Positions 43,393-52,504 of a stretch of DNA of 64,000 nucleotides are shown in pieces. Every line of letters starts with the position of its first letter. Position 1 is the first letter of the stretch. The stretch lies in assembly GCF_025971925.1 (NCBI RefSeq), contig NZ_JAPDHV010000004.1, positions 310,001 to 374,000 of the forward strand, written 5' to 3'. Under the pieces are notes generated by a model that ran no database searches, had not been told where the DNA came from, and saw nothing but the letters and a program-made list of their open reading frames with translations. The position numbers and the translations under genes were made by a program. The DNA comes from Chryseobacterium oryctis. Lineage in GTDB: Bacteria > Bacteroidota > Bacteroidia > Flavobacteriales > Weeksellaceae.

Positions 43393-43709
43393 GTTATTCA
43401 AATAATAAAAATATTAAATTGCATTTTCGAAAGAATTTGCAATTTTTTTATAAGTTTTTTAAATTATTTTTTAAAATTTATAGTTTGTAGAAGGTAAGAT
43501 TCAATAGTTTAATAATTTGGAGATTAATTTAATGTTTGTTTATTTGGTTGTATTTTTGATTTATTAAAATAAATTTATTTTTATTGTTAATCTGTTAAGG
43601 ATTTTAAGAATATTTTATAGCCAATATTTGTTTGCTTGTCGATAAGTAGATTTTAAAATAGACTAATAATAAGTGTGTTTTTTTTCGTATTTTGGCACTT
43701 TGTAGAAAT
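43393..43709. other. 317-bp AT-rich gap
   Basis: After the nucleoside permease a probable terminator (AAATTGCA / TGCAATTT arms, about 43416-43450, with T run) is followed by AT-rich DNA. I see no ORF or RNA. The only promoter-like sequence near the end is TATTTTG at 43688-43694, which lacks one base of TAnnTTTG. Confidence 0.55.
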
Positions 43710-44102
43710 ATGAAAAATATTCAATTATTAGGTTTAATTTTGGTTGTTGTAGGCAGTTTTTTGCCTTTGGTTCATGTTCCTTTAATCGGAAATTGGAATT
43801 ATTGGAAGTTAGATCATTATTTAGCCATCACTTGTTGGATTTTTTCTGCATGTGCACTTTTTGGTATTGTGAATAATGAAAAGAAAATTGTTTGCATTTT
43901 TGCATTCCTTTTAATTTTATTATTCATATTTACTTTGGCAGCTGTTAAAATTCAAGCATTACAATATTTTAGTTTTTTGCCTTTTAAATCCTGGCGAGAA
44001 GCTTTTGCCGGGGTAGTAAAACTAAAATGGGGATGGTATTTTGAATTTTTGGGAGCTTTCCTGATGATCATTAAAATAAGAAATAATAATAGACAATTAT
44101 AG
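43710..44102 (+). CDS. Small membrane protein of unknown function
   Basis: 130 residues from the ATG at 43710; the TTG start 18 bp earlier overlaps the promoter-like sequence. Four hydrophobic segments (about 5-24, 36-55, 62-84 and 105-125) and no known motif. The second loop has an Asn/Trp-rich NWNYWKLDHY. It precedes a small exported protein by 14 bp, so the two may be expressed together. Function unknown. Confidence 0.75.
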   Translation: MKNIQLLGLILVVVGSFLPLVHVPLIGNWNYWKLDHYLAITCWIFSACALFGIVNNEKKIVCIFAFLLILLFIFTLAAVKIQALQYFSFLPFKSWREAFAGVVKLKWGWYFEFLGAFLMIIKIRNNNRQL

Positions 44103-44116
44103 TATATAACACAGAC

Positions 44117-44542
44117 ATGAAATTATTAAATTTATTAGCAATAGTATGTTTTTCATTAGCTTTTTCTCAGAGTAAAACTACTCAAAAACAAGCTGAAAAA
44201 CCATTAGATAATCCAACTAAGTGTAGTAACATAAAAGAGGGTACTTTTTTGCGCATAAATTATCCTAAAAACCTTTGGTATATGACTGTAAAGGATAATG
44301 TTCAGACTGAATTTTATAATGACGGGAAAGATTTTATAAAATCAACAATGGTGTTTGTAGATGATTGTACTTATAAATCGATAGTATTAGATGTACAAGG
44401 AAAAGATATACGTATTAAAGTCGATGATGTTTTTACCAATAAAATAGTTGCAACTCAGGATAATTATATCAAAATCCAATCTCAGATTTCAGGAGATAAA
44501 TATAACTTTGTTTTGGTAAAAGTAAAAGAAAATCAAAAATAA
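44117..44542 (+). CDS. Small exported protein of unknown function
   Basis: A 141-residue protein with a signal peptide ending near FSLAFSQ. The mature protein has two cysteines (in PTKCSNIK and VDDCTYKS) that may form a disulfide, and beta-prone stretches, ending in a Lys-rich tail. I do not recognise the family. It follows the small membrane protein and precedes the thiolase gene by 64 bp. Confidence 0.75.
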   Translation: MKLLNLLAIVCFSLAFSQSKTTQKQAEKPLDNPTKCSNIKEGTFLRINYPKNLWYMTVKDNVQTEFYNDGKDFIKSTMVFVDDCTYKSIVLDVQGKDIRIKVDDVFTNKIVATQDNYIKIQSQISGDKYNFVLVKVKENQK

Positions 44543-44606
44543 ATTTATTCAAATTAAAACCAGAATAGGTTTAAATAACTAATTATAAAAAATTAAAGAT
44601 ATACAC

Positions 44607-45785
44607 ATGAAAGAAGTATTCATCGTTTCTGCAGTAAGAACTCCAATGGGAAGTTTTTTAGGAAGTTTATCAACTGTACCTGCTACAAAATTAGGTGCTG
44701 TAGCAGTAAAAGGAGCATTAGATAAAATTGGTTTAGATCCAAAAAACGTTCAGGAAATTTATATGGGGAATGTTTTGCAGGCAGGAGAAGGTCAGGCTCC
44801 GGCTCGTCAGGTTGCGCTTGGTGCAGGACTTTCTATTGAAACACCTTCTACTACAGTAAATAAAGTTTGTGCATCAGGTATGAAAGCTGTAATGATGGGA
44901 GCACAAGCTATTAAAGCTGGTGATGTAGATGTAATTGTTGCAGGAGGTATGGAAAATATGTCTTCAGTTCCTCACTATTATAATGCAAGAAATGCTACAA
45001 AATTAGGAGATGTAAAAATGCAGGATGGAATGGTTTTAGACGGTCTTACAGACGTTTATAACAAAGTTCACATGGGAGTTTGTGCTGAAAAATGCGCAAC
45101 AGATTACAACTTTACAAGAGAAGATCAGGATAATTTTGCAATAGAGTCTTATAAGAGAGCTGCAAAAGCTTGGAGTGAAGGTAAATTTGCTGATGAGATT
45201 GTACCTGTTTCAATTCCTCAAAGAAAAGGAGAGCCAATTATTTTTGCTGAAGATGAAGAATATAAAGCTGTTAATTTTGACAGATTACCAACTCTTCCTA
45301 CAGTTTTCAAAAAAGAAGAAGGGACAGTAACAGCTGCTAACGCATCTACTCTTAATGACGGAGCTTCTGCTTTAATTCTTGTTTCTAAAGAAAAAATGGA
45401 AGAATTAGGTCTTAAACCTTTAGCTAAAATCGTTTCTTATGCTGATGCTGCTCAAGAGCCTGAAAACTTTACGACTGCACCTGCAAAAGCTTTACCTATT
45501 GCCCTTAAAAAAGCTGGATTAGAGGTTTCGGATATTGATTTCTTTGAGTTCAATGAGGCTTTCTCTGTAGTAGGTTTAGCAAATAACAAAATTTTAGGTT
45601 TAGATGCTTCTAAAGTAAACGTGAATGGAGGAGCTGTAGCTCTTGGTCATCCACTGGGAAGCTCAGGTTCTAGAATTATTGTTACTTTAATTAATGTTTT
45701 AAGACAAAACAATGCAAAATATGGTGCTGCAGCTATCTGTAATGGAGGTGGTGGTGCTTCTGCTATTGTTATTGAAAATATCTAA
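44607..45785 (+). CDS. Acetyl-CoA acetyltransferase (thiolase)
   Basis: A 392-residue thiolase II-type enzyme. The acylated cysteine is Cys88 in NKVCASGM; GGAVALGHPLGSSG and the second catalytic cysteine in CNGGGGASA are present, as is GGMENMSSVPHY. It condenses two acetyl-CoA or cleaves acetoacetyl-CoA. Either mevalonate-pathway supply or branched-chain/fatty-acid breakdown is possible; the nearby mevalonate-kinase-like gene favours the former slightly. Monocistronic. Confidence 0.94.
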   Translation: MKEVFIVSAVRTPMGSFLGSLSTVPATKLGAVAVKGALDKIGLDPKNVQEIYMGNVLQAGEGQAPARQVALGAGLSIETPSTTVNKVCASGMKAVMMGAQAIKAGDVDVIVAGGMENMSSVPHYYNARNATKLGDVKMQDGMVLDGLTDVYNKVHMGVCAEKCATDYNFTREDQDNFAIESYKRAAKAWSEGKFADEIVPVSIPQRKGEPIIFAEDEEYKAVNFDRLPTLPTVFKKEEGTVTAANASTLNDGASALILVSKEKMEELGLKPLAKIVSYADAAQEPENFTTAPAKALPIALKKAGLEVSDIDFFEFNEAFSVVGLANNKILGLDASKVNVNGGAVALGHPLGSSGSRIIVTLINVLRQNNAKYGAAAICNGGGGASAIVIENI

Positions 45786-45862
45786 TATTCTGTATAAGAA
45801 TATTTTACCATTAAGGAATAGATAATTTATTTAAATTTTTATCCATTTCTTAATGGTTTTTT

Positions 45863-45870
45863 TATTTTTG
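45863..45870 (+). promoter_or_regulatory. -7 box of the UMF1-type MFS gene
   Basis: TATTTTTG, 20 bp before the ATG at 45891. The GTG at 45870 that would lengthen the ORF shares its last G with this box. Confidence 0.72.
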
Positions 45871-45890
45871 TGGACAAATATTTATTTGAA

Positions 45891-47381
45891 ATGTCTGAAA
45901 TTGAGAATCAACAGCCTCGAAATATAAAGAATAATCCAAAGATTATGAAGGCCTGGGCAGTCTATGACTGGGCAAACTCTGTTTACTCTTTGGTAATTAC
46001 CTCTACTATTTTTCCTATTTACTATTCTATTCTTACCACAGCGTACGAAAAGAAAGAATATGTTGCAGAAACCCACAAATGGATTGATGTTCCCGTAAGA
46101 CACATGATTAATATTTTTGGTAAAGAATACCAACCAGATGCGGTTTACGGGTATTCTTTAACGATTTCATTTTTAATTGTGGTTATTCTTTCTCCTTTTT
46201 TATCTTCTTTGGCAGATACAATTGGGAATAAGAAATCATTCCTGCAGTTTTTCTGTTATTTGGGAGCAACTTCATGTATGGGATTGGCAATGTTTACAGG
46301 AATGCAGAATGTCTTTTTGGGACTTCTTTTTAGTATTACGGCGAGTGTTGGCTTTTGGGGGAGTTTGGTTTTCTATAACTCATTTTTGCCTGATATTGCT
46401 ACACAAGACAAGCAGGATGCTCTTTCCGCAAAAGGCTATGTTTACGGATATTTAGGTTCTGTGGTTTTAGTGATTATCTGTTTATTATTGATTCAGGTTT
46501 TTGCTAAAAATGCAACTCAGCAATTAATTTTTACCAGAATTAGTTTCTTGTTGACAGGAGCTTGGTGGTTTGGGTTTTCACAATATACTTTCAAACATCT
46601 TCCTCAATTTGGAGATGTTAAAGATAAACTTCCAAAAGATTTGGTACTTTTAAACTATAAAAATATCTTCAAAAAACATGAAGAGCAAGGAGGTTTCTTT
46701 GGTGTTTTGATGGATAATTTGAGTTTCTACAAAGATATTGCTAAAGAAAGCTTTAGGGAATTATATAAAGTTGGAGGACAGTTATTCCAAAATAAAAATC
46801 TGAAATTCTTCCTTTCAAGTTTTTTCTTTTATAGTGTGGGGATGCAGACTATCTTTTTGATGGCAACCTTATTCGGAAAAAGTGAGATAAACCTGGCTCA
46901 GGAAAAACTGATAGGAACTCTTTTAGTTATTCAGATTGAAGCCATTATCGGAGCGGTTATATTTTCAAGGTTATCTAAAAGAATTGGTAATAAAAATGTA
47001 ATTTCAATAGCTATTGTCTTATGGATTTTAGCTTGTATTTGGGCGTTTTTCTTAAATAAAGAAAATCCTACGGTAGAATATCAGTTTTATGGTGTTGCTG
47101 CGGTTGTAGGGCTTGTAATGGGAGGTCTTCAGGCGATGTCAAGATCAACTTATTCAAAACTTCTTCCTGAAGATTCTATGGAAAATACTACATTTTTCAG
47201 TTTTTATGATGTATTAGAGAAAATAGCAATTATTTTAGGGACATTTATCTTTGCTACATTGATTGATCATTTCAATAATATGAGAATTGCAGCACTTTCA
47301 ATGACAATATTTTTTGCAGCAGGATTAATCTTAATCCGATTTTTGAACGTCAAAATGCGTAAAGATAGAGATACTTTATAA
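45891..47381 (+). CDS. MFS transporter, UMF1/Atg22-like
   Basis: 496 residues from the ATG at 45891, chosen because the GTG at 45870 is within the promoter. About 12 membrane helices; the start MKAWAVYDWANSVYSLVITSTIFP is the signature of the UMF1/Atg22 family. LSSLADTIGNKKSFLQFFCYLG and the later GLVMGGLQAMSRSTYSKLLPE are also typical. In fungi Atg22 exports amino acids from vacuoles; bacterial substrates are unknown. A long central loop (about 235-285) is cytoplasmic. Confidence 0.88.
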   Translation: MSEIENQQPRNIKNNPKIMKAWAVYDWANSVYSLVITSTIFPIYYSILTTAYEKKEYVAETHKWIDVPVRHMINIFGKEYQPDAVYGYSLTISFLIVVILSPFLSSLADTIGNKKSFLQFFCYLGATSCMGLAMFTGMQNVFLGLLFSITASVGFWGSLVFYNSFLPDIATQDKQDALSAKGYVYGYLGSVVLVIICLLLIQVFAKNATQQLIFTRISFLLTGAWWFGFSQYTFKHLPQFGDVKDKLPKDLVLLNYKNIFKKHEEQGGFFGVLMDNLSFYKDIAKESFRELYKVGGQLFQNKNLKFFLSSFFFYSVGMQTIFLMATLFGKSEINLAQEKLIGTLLVIQIEAIIGAVIFSRLSKRIGNKNVISIAIVLWILACIWAFFLNKENPTVEYQFYGVAAVVGLVMGGLQAMSRSTYSKLLPEDSMENTTFFSFYDVLEKIAIILGTFIFATLIDHFNNMRIAALSMTIFFAAGLILIRFLNVKMRKDRDTL

Positions 47382-47417
47382 ACAAAAAGACGTTAAGAAA
47401 TTAACGTCTTTTTTGTT
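47381..47417 (+). terminator. Terminator of the UMF1-type gene
   Basis: AAAAGACGTTAA / TTAACGTCTTTT arms with loop GAAA and a T-rich tail. It overlaps the stop codon. Confidence 0.88.
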
Positions 47418-47532
47418 TAAATTAATTGACTTATACAAGTAATTACATTTAATTAAAAATTTTAAGATTACATTTCGTTAAAATTTGTAATAATTCGGCT
47501 CAGATTTTGCTTATATTCAGCGGAATAATTTT

Positions 47533-47540
47533 TAACTTTG
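47533..47540 (+). promoter_or_regulatory. -7 box of the GHMP kinase gene
   Basis: TAACTTTG, 20 bp before the ATG at 47561. TTTG at 47506-47509 is 23 bp upstream. Confidence 0.68.
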
Positions 47541-47560
47541 CAAAAAGATTTATTGTCACA

Positions 47561-48487
47561 ATGACGAACCCTTTATTTTACGCTAAAATAATACTATTTG
47601 GAGAGTATGGAATGATAGAAGATTCTCAAGGTCTTGTCGTTCCGTATAGTTTTTATAAAGGAACTCTAAAATTTTCAGATTTAAGTTCAGAATTTGAAGA
47701 AAAATCGAATCAACATTTACAGAAATATTCAGATTTTCTTGAAAATTTAAATCTTCCTGAGGACTTCAAATTAGACGTAAAAACTTTTAAAAAAGATATT
47801 TCAAACGGACTTTTCTTTGATTCAAACATTCCTCAAGGATACGGAGTAGGAAGTTCAGGAGCTTTAGTGGCTGCTATTTTTGAAAAATATTCTTTGTCAA
47901 AGCATGATCCTGAGAATATTTCTAAAGATAATTTAAAGAATTTAAAGGCTGTTTTCGGACAAATGGAAAGCTATTTCCATGGAAAAAGCTCGGGAATGGA
48001 TCCTTTAATTTGCTATATGAATTTGCCGATTCTTATTGAAAATAAAGAGAATTTAGACAAAGTTTCCATTCCGAAAGGAGAAGAAGGAAAAGGAGCTATT
48101 TTCTTGATAGATTCAGGAATAACGGGTGAAACAGGACCTATGATTCAGATTTTCTTTGAAAAAATGAAGACAGAAGGTTTCCGTAAAACATTGAAGGAAG
48201 AGTTTATTCGTTACAACAATGCTTGTATTGATGCTTTTCTTAAAAAAGACATGAATCCGTTTTTTAGAAATCTTAAAAAGCTTTCTCATTGGGCATATGA
48301 ACATTTCCGTCCGATGATTCCTGAAAGCATTTTTAATATCTGGAAAAAAGGATTAGATTCAAACGCTTATTATTTAAAACTCTGCGGAAGCGGTGGAGGA
48401 GGTTATATTTTAGGATTTACCAAAGACTACGAGAAAGCAGAAAAAATGCTTGAAGGCTTCCAAAAAGAAGTAATTTACAGATTCTAA
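47561..48487 (+). CDS. GHMP-family kinase, probable mevalonate kinase
   Basis: 308 residues from the ATG at 47561; the longer frame starts inside the promoter. ATP-binding loop IPQGYGVGSSGALVAA (motif 2), HGKSSGMDPLICY, and the C-terminal KLCGSGGGGYILGF (motif 3) define a GHMP kinase. Motif 1 KIILFGEYGM near the start fits mevalonate kinase. It would phosphorylate mevalonate in isoprenoid synthesis. The neighbour 10 bp downstream is a prenyltransferase, supporting the assignment. Confidence 0.85.
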   Translation: MTNPLFYAKIILFGEYGMIEDSQGLVVPYSFYKGTLKFSDLSSEFEEKSNQHLQKYSDFLENLNLPEDFKLDVKTFKKDISNGLFFDSNIPQGYGVGSSGALVAAIFEKYSLSKHDPENISKDNLKNLKAVFGQMESYFHGKSSGMDPLICYMNLPILIENKENLDKVSIPKGEEGKGAIFLIDSGITGETGPMIQIFFEKMKTEGFRKTLKEEFIRYNNACIDAFLKKDMNPFFRNLKKLSHWAYEHFRPMIPESIFNIWKKGLDSNAYYLKLCGSGGGGYILGFTKDYEKAEKMLEGFQKEVIYRF

Positions 48488-48497
48488 ATTTATTGGA

Positions 48498-49427
48498 ATG
48501 AATTCTGGAAAAGAAACTTTCCAAAAAAAAAACATAGCACCAAAATCTCTATTCTACAGATTCTCACAGTTGATGGGGTTTCTTTTGGGAGCTAGGTTTT
48601 TTGTTGCTATTTTACTCACTTTTGCCCTTTATGTTTCCACTTTTTTTCTATTCAATCAGGAAGAAAGTTTAAGAAATTTTGTTTTCGATTTTAAAGTTCA
48701 CGGCATTATTTTCTGTACTGTTCTTACCATTTTGGCAGGAGGAATTATCAACCAATTTTACGATTTCGAGAAAGATCATGTTGTAAAGCCTTTCAGAACA
48801 AGAATTCAAAGTTTTATTAAGCAAAAGTACTTTCTTTATGTTTATCTGGCTTTAAGCATCATTTCATTGGGAGTAGCTTGGTTTATTTCTCGTAACGTTT
48901 TTATTTTTTTTCTTGTTTATCAGTTTTTTATGTGGTTTTATAGCCATAAGTTGAGTAGAATATTAGTTTTGAACAATCTTACGTTTGTAAGCCTTACATT
49001 ATATCCTTTTTTTGGAATGATGGTTTATTATGAAACTTTTTCGATAAAAGTTTTTTTAATGGCTATTTTTCTTTTTTTTATTCTTCTATGTGTTGATATA
49101 GTGAAAGATATGTTGACGAAGCAAGTTGATAAAGTATTTGGATATACTACAATACCTAATTTCTTTAATACGAAGACAACAAAAATCATCATTATTTCTT
49201 TATTGGTTTTTACAATGCTTGTTTCTATGAAGCTGATTCTTAGAACTGGCATTTCAGGATTTATGTCATATTATTTTTCGGCAGGATTGTTCGTAATTAT
49301 TCTATGTATTTATTTGCTTTTAGACTATTCCAGAAGAAGTAAATTTTTGAGTCTTAACATATTAAGATTTTGGATTTTTATAGGAATCATTGCCATGCTT
49401 TTAAGCGGAATTGAAGGCAATTTGTAG
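48498..49427 (+). CDS. UbiA-family prenyltransferase
   Basis: A 309-residue polytopic enzyme with about eight membrane helices. The first Asp-rich motif is NQFYDFEKD and the second DIVKDMLTKQVDKVFGYTTIP. UbiA enzymes attach prenyl chains to aromatic or glycerol-phosphate acceptors. The spacing and motif fit a geranylgeranylglycerol-phosphate geranylgeranyltransferase-like or menaquinone-type enzyme; acceptor unresolved. It is 10 bp after the mevalonate-kinase-like gene and probably co-transcribed with it. The cytoplasmic N-terminal 25 residues are unusual in length. Confidence 0.85.
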   Translation: MNSGKETFQKKNIAPKSLFYRFSQLMGFLLGARFFVAILLTFALYVSTFFLFNQEESLRNFVFDFKVHGIIFCTVLTILAGGIINQFYDFEKDHVVKPFRTRIQSFIKQKYFLYVYLALSIISLGVAWFISRNVFIFFLVYQFFMWFYSHKLSRILVLNNLTFVSLTLYPFFGMMVYYETFSIKVFLMAIFLFFILLCVDIVKDMLTKQVDKVFGYTTIPNFFNTKTTKIIIISLLVFTMLVSMKLILRTGISGFMSYYFSAGLFVIILCIYLLLDYSRRSKFLSLNILRFWIFIGIIAMLLSGIEGNL

Positions 49428-49459
49428 AGAAATTTCTTTAAAAACTACAGGGTTATGCT

Positions 49460-49467
49460 TACCTTTG
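49460..49467 (+). promoter_or_regulatory. -7 box of the proline dehydrogenase gene
   Basis: TACCTTTG, 26 bp before the ATG at 49494. Confidence 0.72.
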
Positions 49468-49493
49468 TACAACACTAAATTTATTTAAAAGTA

Positions 49494-50663
49494 ATGCCCA
49501 TTTTTAACGATACTAAAATTGCATTTGCAGACAAGTCTGATGCTCAGTTAAAGAAAGCGTATTGGATGTTTAAAATGATTGAACAACCATCACTCACCAA
49601 AATCGGAACTTCTGTTCTTAATTTCACCGTTCATAATGATTTTCCATTTGTTACCGGAATTGTAAAAAATACTTTATTTGAACAGTTTTGTGGAGGTGAA
49701 ACACGTGAAGAAAGTATGAAAGTTGTGAAACAGCTTTTCAAGAGAGGAGTTGGAAGTATTTTCGATTATTCTATTGAAGGAAAGGAAGATGAAGCAACTT
49801 TTGATGCCGTTTGTAATGAGATTAAAGATATTGTGAGATTTTCGGTAGGTAATCCTGCAATTCCTTTTATTGTTTTTAAACCTACGGCTTTTGGAAGAAT
49901 AGATATCTACGAAGCAGTCGGAAAGAATGCAGAATTGACTTCTAGTCAGAAAGAAGAATGGGAAAGGGTAGTAAAAAGATTCGACGATGTTTGTAAACTA
50001 TGTCATGAAAATGACAAAAAAGTAATGGTAGATGCTGAAGAAACTTGGATGCAGGATGCTGCAGATCAGCTTTGTGAAGAAATGATGGAGAAGTACAACC
50101 AGGAAAAACCTATTGTTTGGAACACTATCCAAATGTACAGAACCGGAAGATTGGAATATATGGAAGCTCATCTGCAAAGAGCAAGGGAAAAAGGCTATTT
50201 TATAGGTTATAAAATTGTTCGAGGAGCCTATATGGAAAAGGAAAGAGAAAGAGCTGCCGAAAAAGGTTATCCGGATCCTATTCAGCCAACTAAAGAGGCT
50301 TCTGATAAAAACTACAATGCAGGAATTGACTTTGTGATGAATCACCTAGATAAAGTTTCAGCTTTCTTTGGAACCCATAATGAGATTTCTTCTGAGTTGG
50401 TGATGGATAAAATGAAAGCTAAAAACCTGGAAAATGGCAATCCTCATGTATATTTTGGGCAACTTTACGGGATGAGTGATAATATTACATTCTATTTGTC
50501 TGATAAAGGCTATAATGTGGCTAAATATCTTCCTTACGGACCTGTAAAAGATGTTGTGCCATATCTTACAAGAAGGGCTCAGGAAAATACTTCTGTTGCT
50601 GGTCAAACAGGAAGGGAACTTGGTCTTATTAAAAAAGAGCTGGAAAGAAGAAAAGAAAAGTAA
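49494..50663 (+). CDS. Proline dehydrogenase
   Basis: A 389-residue FAD-dependent enzyme that oxidises proline to pyrroline-5-carboxylate, feeding electrons to quinone. Family motifs: VDAEETWMQDAADQL, YRTGRLEYMEAHLQRAREKGYF, KIVRGAYMEKER, FGTHNE and FGQLYGMSDNITFYL, plus the substrate-gripping RRAQENTSVAGQ near the C terminus. It is the stand-alone form, not the bifunctional PutA. The P5C dehydrogenase is not in the window. Monocistronic with promoter and a very long hairpin terminator. Confidence 0.95.
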   Translation: MPIFNDTKIAFADKSDAQLKKAYWMFKMIEQPSLTKIGTSVLNFTVHNDFPFVTGIVKNTLFEQFCGGETREESMKVVKQLFKRGVGSIFDYSIEGKEDEATFDAVCNEIKDIVRFSVGNPAIPFIVFKPTAFGRIDIYEAVGKNAELTSSQKEEWERVVKRFDDVCKLCHENDKKVMVDAEETWMQDAADQLCEEMMEKYNQEKPIVWNTIQMYRTGRLEYMEAHLQRAREKGYFIGYKIVRGAYMEKERERAAEKGYPDPIQPTKEASDKNYNAGIDFVMNHLDKVSAFFGTHNEISSELVMDKMKAKNLENGNPHVYFGQLYGMSDNITFYLSDKGYNVAKYLPYGPVKDVVPYLTRRAQENTSVAGQTGRELGLIKKELERRKEK

Positions 50664-50672
50664 TTTTTTTCA

Positions 50673-50718
50673 AGATAAAGTAAAAGCCTCACTTATAAGT
50701 GGGGCTTTTACTTTATCT
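50673..50718 (+). terminator. Terminator of the proline dehydrogenase gene
   Basis: Arms of 22-23 bp from AGATAAAGTAAAAGCC to the matching GGCTTTTACTTTATCT, interrupted by one T-G pair. The stem is much longer than needed. Confidence 0.85.
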
Positions 50719-50807
50719 AAACTCGTTTTTATGATTCATAATTTTAAGCATAATATTTTATGATAGTATAACTTTATATAAATTGTTTTTATTTAAAATT
50801 ATTTTTC

Positions 50808-50815
50808 TATTTTTG
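50808..50815 (+). promoter_or_regulatory. -7 box of the 50840 gene
   Basis: TATTTTTG, 24 bp before the ATG; the longer frame starting at 50783 begins upstream of this box, supporting the later start. Confidence 0.7.
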
Positions 50816-50839
50816 GTTAAAACTAATAAACTAATTTAC

Positions 50840-51853
50840 ATGAGAAAAATTTTACTCACGGCTATTGTCCTAATAGCTAATTGTGCTTTTGCACAAACCT
50901 ATAGTAACGGTGGGTTAAGCACAGGCGCAACTTCTAACAATGGTGTTGCCGCACCTACAGGATATACTTGGTCTGAAAATCAGCATAATACAGGAAATAC
51001 AACAGAATCTAATACAACAGCTGGGTATGCAATTACCAATGGATCAACTACAGCAAATTATTTTTTGGCAGATGATTTTATTGTTCCAGCAGGTCAAACT
51101 TGGAATATTACAACAATAGACTTCTTTGCTTATCAAACAGGATATACAGGTACAACATCTCCTTTCAATGCGGTAAGAGTAAATATATTTAATTCAGATC
51201 CTTCTGTTTCAGGTGCTGTTAGTGTATTTGGAGATGATACCACTAATCGATTTAGTTCGAGTGTAGATTCTAAAATGTATAGAATTTTCAATAGCTTGGT
51301 ACCAGTAAATCAAGCACCAGTTACAACAAGAAAAATATGGAAAATCACAGCAAATACTCCTGTATCTCTTTCAGCTGGTACATATTGGTTAAAATTTCAA
51401 TTACAAAATGTAGTGGTTGCTAATAGTGGTTTCGCACCCCCTGTAACAGTTCAAGGAACGAGAGGATTAGCTGGATGGAACGCCAAACAATATGACGCTC
51501 TAAGTAATGTTTGGTCAAATTTAATTGATCAAGGTAATCCTACAACAGCTCCAGATTATCCAATGGACGTACCTTTTGTTATTACCTTTACAAATACATT
51601 AGGAACTAATGAAGTAATGCAATATGATAATAGATTGCAAGTTTATCCAAATCCAGTAAAAGATTATTTTAAAATTAATAGTCCAAAAAAAATTAGCATT
51701 AATTTTGTAGAGATTATGGATGCTTCGGGAAAACTCGTTCGAACTTTAAAGGGAGCTGAAGAATATAATATTTCTGATTTACCAAAAGGAAATTATATTT
51801 TAAAGATAAATAGTAATGAAATTACTAAAATTACAAAACTAATAAAGCAATAG
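50840..51853 (+). CDS. T9SS type A sorting-domain protein, unknown
   Basis: 337 residues from the ATG at 50840. A signal peptide ends near NCAFAQ. The mature N-terminal 230 residues are Asn/Thr-rich, with a beta-sandwich look (ADDFIVPAGQTWNITTIDFFAYQ); I do not recognise a catalytic motif. From about residue 265 comes the type A sorting domain: LQVYPNPVKDYFKIN then LPKGNYILKINSNEITKITKL. It is a secreted or surface-attached T9SS cargo. Unknown function. Confidence 0.85.
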   Translation: MRKILLTAIVLIANCAFAQTYSNGGLSTGATSNNGVAAPTGYTWSENQHNTGNTTESNTTAGYAITNGSTTANYFLADDFIVPAGQTWNITTIDFFAYQTGYTGTTSPFNAVRVNIFNSDPSVSGAVSVFGDDTTNRFSSSVDSKMYRIFNSLVPVNQAPVTTRKIWKITANTPVSLSAGTYWLKFQLQNVVVANSGFAPPVTVQGTRGLAGWNAKQYDALSNVWSNLIDQGNPTTAPDYPMDVPFVITFTNTLGTNEVMQYDNRLQVYPNPVKDYFKINSPKKISINFVEIMDASGKLVRTLKGAEEYNISDLPKGNYILKINSNEITKITKLIKQ

Positions 51854-51883
51854 CTTTATTACATCTTCTCAAATACTTTATTT

Positions 51884-51915
51884 AGCCTGGTCATTTTTGA
51901 TCAGGCTTTTTTATG
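51884..51915. terminator. Shared terminator of convergent genes
   Basis: AGCCTGGTCA / TGATCAGGCT arms with a T loop and a T6 run; the T run overlaps the stop codon of the XRE gene on the other strand. Confidence 0.82.
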
Positions 51916-52450
51916 GCTCAAAACTTTCAAATTTTCCATTTTCGTAAAACAAAACAATACGTTTTATTTTATTATGTTGATTTTCAACTACTTGATTGTT
52001 TTTTTGTTCATTGCTTTTTTCTAATCGCTGAGAATCTGATATTTTTTCCTGAGCTGAATTCTGGTGCGGTATAAACGATTCTCCAGAACTTTGCTTTTTG
52101 ATGGGTATTTGTACTTCCTCAACTCCAAAATCTTCATCATCATTCATCATTGTAAAAAGATCAGGGAGTGAGGTAGGTTTTAGTTTATCTTCCTCAGCTT
52201 GTTCAAGAGGTAATTCATTAGTTTCTGGTAAATCTGATTTTAGCATTTCACCTTCACCTGTTACCAACCAATCCCAAAGAATTTCGGGGAAGCGAGATTT
52301 TATTTTTATGATAAACTCTAAAGACGGTTTATTCCTTCCTGAAGTAATATGAGAAATAGAGGAACGCTGAACATCTATTTCATCTGCAAATTCCGAAGGA
52401 GTAAGATTTGAGTATTCTATAACTTTTGAAATTCTATCATTTAAACTCAT
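51911..52450 (-). CDS. XRE-family transcriptional regulator
   Basis: 179 residues from the ATG at 52450, chosen because the upstream in-frame start lies beyond the promoter box. The N-terminal HTH (about 8-65) starts SLNDRISKVIEYSNLTPSEF and has DVQRSSISHITSGRNKPSLEF and the LWDWLVTGEGEML end common to Bacteroidetes XRE proteins. The C-terminal 100 residues are polar, Gln/Glu/Lys-rich and disordered, with a final aromatic stretch KIKRIVLFYENG. Its own promoter is overlapped by a palindrome that recurs upstream, which suggests autoregulation. Targets unknown; the 834-bp desert lies upstream. Confidence 0.85.
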   Translation of the reverse strand: MSLNDRISKVIEYSNLTPSEFADEIDVQRSSISHITSGRNKPSLEFIIKIKSRFPEILWDWLVTGEGEMLKSDLPETNELPLEQAEEDKLKPTSLPDLFTMMNDDEDFGVEEVQIPIKKQSSGESFIPHQNSAQEKISDSQRLEKSNEQKNNQVVENQHNKIKRIVLFYENGKFESFEP

Positions 52451-52469
52451 AAATACCGTTTTTAATAGT

Positions 52470-52483
52470 TTTACAAATGTAAA
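52470..52483. promoter_or_regulatory. Palindromic operator overlapping XRE promoter
   Basis: TTTACAAATGTAAA is symmetric (TTTACA-AA-TGTAAA). It contains the minus-strand -7 box TACATTTG (52481-52474). A copy with one change, TTTACAAATGCAAA, lies 21 bp away at 52491-52504, and related sites occur at 52537-52550 and 52982-52995. Confidence 0.65.
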
Positions 52484-52504
52484 AATTAAATTTACAAATG
52501 CAAA
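52474..52504 (-). promoter_or_regulatory. Promoter of the XRE gene
   Basis: Minus-strand -33 TTTG (52504-52501), 19 bp spacer, -7 TACATTTG (52481-52474), 23 bp before the ATG. Confidence 0.75.
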
